NCBI GenBank assembly: GCA_036245805.1
Contig: BTRK01000006.1
Span: forward strand, 54,677,257 to 54,741,256
Origin: Pristionchus mayeri
Lineage: Eukaryota > Nematoda > Chromadorea > Rhabditida > Neodiplogasteridae
Reading direction: 5' to 3'
DNA: 64,000 nucleotides
Positions within the stretch are counted from its first letter, which is position 1. Every line of letters begins with the position of its first letter. The notes beneath the pieces were generated by a model that was given only the letters and a program-made list of their open reading frames with translations, did no database searches and was not told where the DNA came from. Positions 61,510 to 64,000 of the stretch are shown here, piece by piece. Both the position numbers and the translations under genes were made by a program.

Positions 61510-62508
61510 TCTCTACGGGGAAATGATCAGCACAACCTGTTCATCATCTCTTCTTCTGCTCGTTCTTCACAAAGTGATCGAATTTCTCGACGCCTGCAGG
61601 TCGTATTATTTGAAATAGAGCTGTATTCTCTACGGGGAAATGATCAGCACAACCTGTTCATCATCTCTTCTGTTTACATGGTCCTAATCAGCTGACTTCG
61701 CTCGTCGACAAATTTTTGAAAGTGTTGTCTTCTGCTCGTTCTTCACAAAGTGATCGAATTTCTCGATGCCTGCAGGTCGTATTCTTTGAAATAGAGCTGC
61801 ATTCTCTACGGGGGAAATGATCAGCTCAACCTGTTTATCATATCTTCTTTTTACATGGTCCTAATCAGCTAACTTCGGTCATCGACAAATTTTTGAAAGT
61901 GTTGTATTCTGCTCGTTCTTCACAAAGTGATCGAATTTCTCGATGCCTGCAGGTCGTATTCTTTGAAATAGAGCTGCATTCTCTACGGGGAAATGATCAG
62001 CTCAACCTGTTTATCATATCTTCTTTTTACATGGTCCTAATCAGCTGACTTCGGTCATCGACAAATTTTTGAAAGTGTTGTGTTCTGCTCGTTCTTCACA
62101 AAGTGATCGACTTTCTCGATGCCTGCAAGTCGTATTATTTGAAATAGAGCTGTATTCTCTACGGGGAAATGGTCAGCACAACCTGTTCATCATCTCTTCT
62201 GTTTACATGGTCCTAATCAGCTGACTTCGCTCGTCGACAAATTTTTGAAAGTGTTGTCTTCTGCTCGTTCTTCACAAAGTGATCGAATTTCTCGATGCCT
62301 GCAGGTCGTATTCTTTGAAATAGAGCTGCATTCTCTACGGGGGAAATGATCAGCTCAACCTGTTTATCATATCTTCTTTTTACATGGTCCTAATCAGCTA
62401 ACTTCGGTCATCGACAAATTTTTGAAAGTGTTGTATTCTGCTCGTTCTTCACAAAGTGATCGAATTTCTCGATGCCTGCAGGTCGTATTCTTTGAAATAG
62501 AGCTGCAT
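61335..62508 (+). repeat. 1174-bp 7-mer unit
   Basis: Monomers of 175, 117, 176, 177, 176, 176 and 177 bp. It combines the 175+117 pair of the 996-bp HOR with the gtgttc, gaaatggtcagcac and ggggg monomers of the 1235-bp HOR, so it looks like a recombinant of the two. Only one copy is in the window. Confidence 0.87.
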
Positions 62509-64000
62509 TCTCTACGGGGAAATGATCAGCTCAACCTGTTTATCATCTCTTCTTTTACATGGTCCTAATCAGCTGACTTCGGTCATCGACAAATTTTTGA
62601 AAGTGTTGTCTTCTGCTCGTTCTTCACAAAGTGATCGACTTTCTCGACGCCTGCAGGTCGTATTCTTTGAAATAGAGCTGCATTCTCTACGGGGAAATGA
62701 TCAGCACAACCTGTTCATCATCTCTTCTTCTGCTCGTTCTTCACAAAGTGATCGACTTTCTCGATGCCTGCAGGTCGTATTCTTTGAAATAGAGCTGCAT
62801 TCTCTACGGGGAAATGATCAGCTCAACCTGTTTATCATCTCTTCTTTTACATGGTCCTAATCAGCTGACTTCGGTCATCGACAAATTTTTGAAAGTGTTG
62901 TATTCTGCTCGTTCTTCACAAAGTGATCGAATTTCTCGATGCCTGCAGGTCGTATTCTTTGAAATAGAGCTGCATTCTCTACGGGGAAATGATCAGCTCA
63001 ACCTGTTTATCATATCTTCTTTTTACATGGTCCTAATCAGCTGACTTCGGTCATCGACAAATTTTTGAAAGTGTTGTGTTCTGCTCGTTCTTCACAAAGT
63101 GATCGACTTTCTCGATGCCTGCAAGTCGTATTATTTGAAATAGAGCTGTATTCTCTACGGGGAAATGGTCAGCACAACCTGTTCATCATCTCTTCTGTTT
63201 ACATGGTCCTAATCAGCTGACTTCGCTCGTCGACAAATTTTTGAAAGTGTTGTCTTCTGCTCGTTCTTCACAAAGTGATCGAATTTCTCGATGCCTGCAG
63301 GTCGTATTCTTTGAAATAGAGCTGCATTCTCTACGGGGGAAATGATCAGCTCAACCTGTTTATCATATCTTCTTTTTACATGGTCCTAATCAGCTAACTT
63401 CGGTCATCGACAAATTTTTGAAAGTGTTGTATTCTGCTCGTTCTTCACAAAGTGATCGAATTTCTCGATGCCTGCAGGTCGTATTCTTTGAAATAGAGCT
63501 GCATTCTCTACGGGGAAATGATCAGCTCAACCTGTTTATCATCTCTTCTTTTACATGGTCCTAATCAGCTGACTTCGGTCATCGACAAATTTTTGAAAGT
63601 GTTGTCTTCTGCTCGTTCTTCACAAAGTGATCGACTTTCTCGACGCCTGCAGGTCGTATTCTTTGAAATAGAGCTGCATTCTCTACGGGGAAATGATCAG
63701 CACAACCTGTTCATCATCTCTTCTTCTGCTCGTTCTTCACAAAGTGATCGACTTTCTCGATGCCTGCAGGTCGTATTCTTTGAAATAGAGCTGCATTCTC
63801 TACGGTGAAATGATCAGCTCAACCTGTTTATCATCTCTTCTTTTACATGGTCCTAATCAGCTGACTTCGGTCATCGACAAATTTTTGAAAGTGTTGTCTT
63901 CTGCTCGTTCTTCACAAAGTGATCGACTTTCTCGATGCCTGCAGGTCGTATTCTTTGAAATAGAGCTGCATTCTCTACGGAGAAATGATCAGCACAACCT
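62509..64000 (+). repeat. 996-bp-length 6-mer, one full and one partial copy at the window edge
   Basis: Unit 62509-63504 is 175+117+175+176+176+177 bp, the same length pattern as at 49551-50546. Its fourth and fifth monomers are gtgttc+gcaagtcg and gaaatggtcagcac types. A further unit starts at 63505 (175, 117, 175 bp) and is cut by the window end inside the monomer at 63972, which has acggagaaatg. The array clearly continues. Confidence 0.9.

Larger units (their letters stand above)
1..64000 (+). repeat. Satellite DNA array, ~176-bp monomer, head to tail
   Basis: Every part of the window is a copy or truncated copy of one monomer, recognisable by tctctacgg at its start and tttgaaatagagctgcat at its end. 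The standard length is 176 bp; 178, 177, 175, 174, 172, 166, 160, 158, 157, 129 and 117 bp variants arise from small defined indels. All copies lie in one orientation, and no reverse-complement copy was seen. No transposon, gene or unique spacer interrupts the array, and both ends lie inside it. A long homogeneous array with HORs is known from eukaryotic centromeric and heterochromatic satellites; assignment to the centromere is inference. The family and species are not recognised. Confidence 0.98.

Noticed and set aside
1..64000. CRISPR array
   Set aside because: The repeat is 176 bp with no variable spacers between copies, and no cas genes are present. It is tandem satellite DNA.
1..64000. 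Human or primate alpha satellite, or plant CEN180/CentBr-type satellites
   Set aside because: The length is similar (171-180 bp), but the sequence shows none of the motifs I remember for these families. The comparison is from memory only, so a database search would be needed to exclude a distant link.
1..64000. Inverted monomers or strand switches
   Set aside because: I looked for reverse-complement anchors such as ccgtagaga and gctctatttcaaa and found none. Orientation is uniform.

Overview
The whole window is one tandem satellite DNA array. From base 1 to base 64000 it consists of head-to-tail copies of a roughly 176-bp monomer (about 40% GC, counted by hand on the copy at 841-1016), all in the same orientation. 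I found no unique sequence, transposon, RNA gene, credible protein gene or inverted segment. There are roughly 365 monomers, and the array runs past both window edges. Open frames of about 65-115 codons occur on the + strand, but they are readthrough of the satellite: they repeat the same peptide words and end wherever the monomer phase shifts. I give them no gene calls.

This organisation indicates a eukaryote: a near-nucleosomal repeat length, tens of kilobases of uninterrupted array, and nested higher-order repeats (HORs). It fits centromeric, pericentromeric or other constitutive heterochromatin. I do not recognise the family and cannot name the species. It is not human alpha satellite and shows no CENP-B box.

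Layout, with monomers counted from the word tctctacgg. (A) 1-17630: 176/174-bp monomers mixed with 158/160-bp ones lacking 16 bp; nested duplications at offsets 4458, about 6900, 1038, 880 and 1934 bp. (B) 17631-24818: two 1047-bp 6-mers, then 526- and 528-bp 3-mers. (C) 24819-30529: mixed block with two copies of a monomer whose centre is replaced by acatggtcct micro-repeats, plus a patch of A-type 16-bp-deleted monomers and one monomer with markers otherwise typical of the 45-57 kb region. (D) 30530-36973: 1049-bp 6-mers, then duplications at offsets 1402, 1388 and 518 bp involving 172- and 166-bp variants. (E) 36974-39257: 528-bp 3-mers. (F) 39258-42197: the most divergent stretch and a subfamily boundary. 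(G) 42198-45100: two 1187-bp 7-mers, each with a 129-bp truncated monomer. (H) 45101-56815: a 996-bp 6-mer HOR with a 117-bp truncated monomer, itself organised in 3633-bp super-units. (I) 56816-58335: a local variant cluster. (J) 58336-64000: two 1235-bp 7-mers, 704-bp 4-mers, one 1174-bp unit and the 996-bp type again.

There are no genes to relate to one another. The information here is evolutionary: the pattern of deletions, linked substitutions and repeat periods records rounds of unequal exchange and local amplification. Monomer coordinates were obtained by hand from anchor positions, and the sums of monomer lengths agree with the HOR lengths. Sequence identities are judged by eye, not computed.
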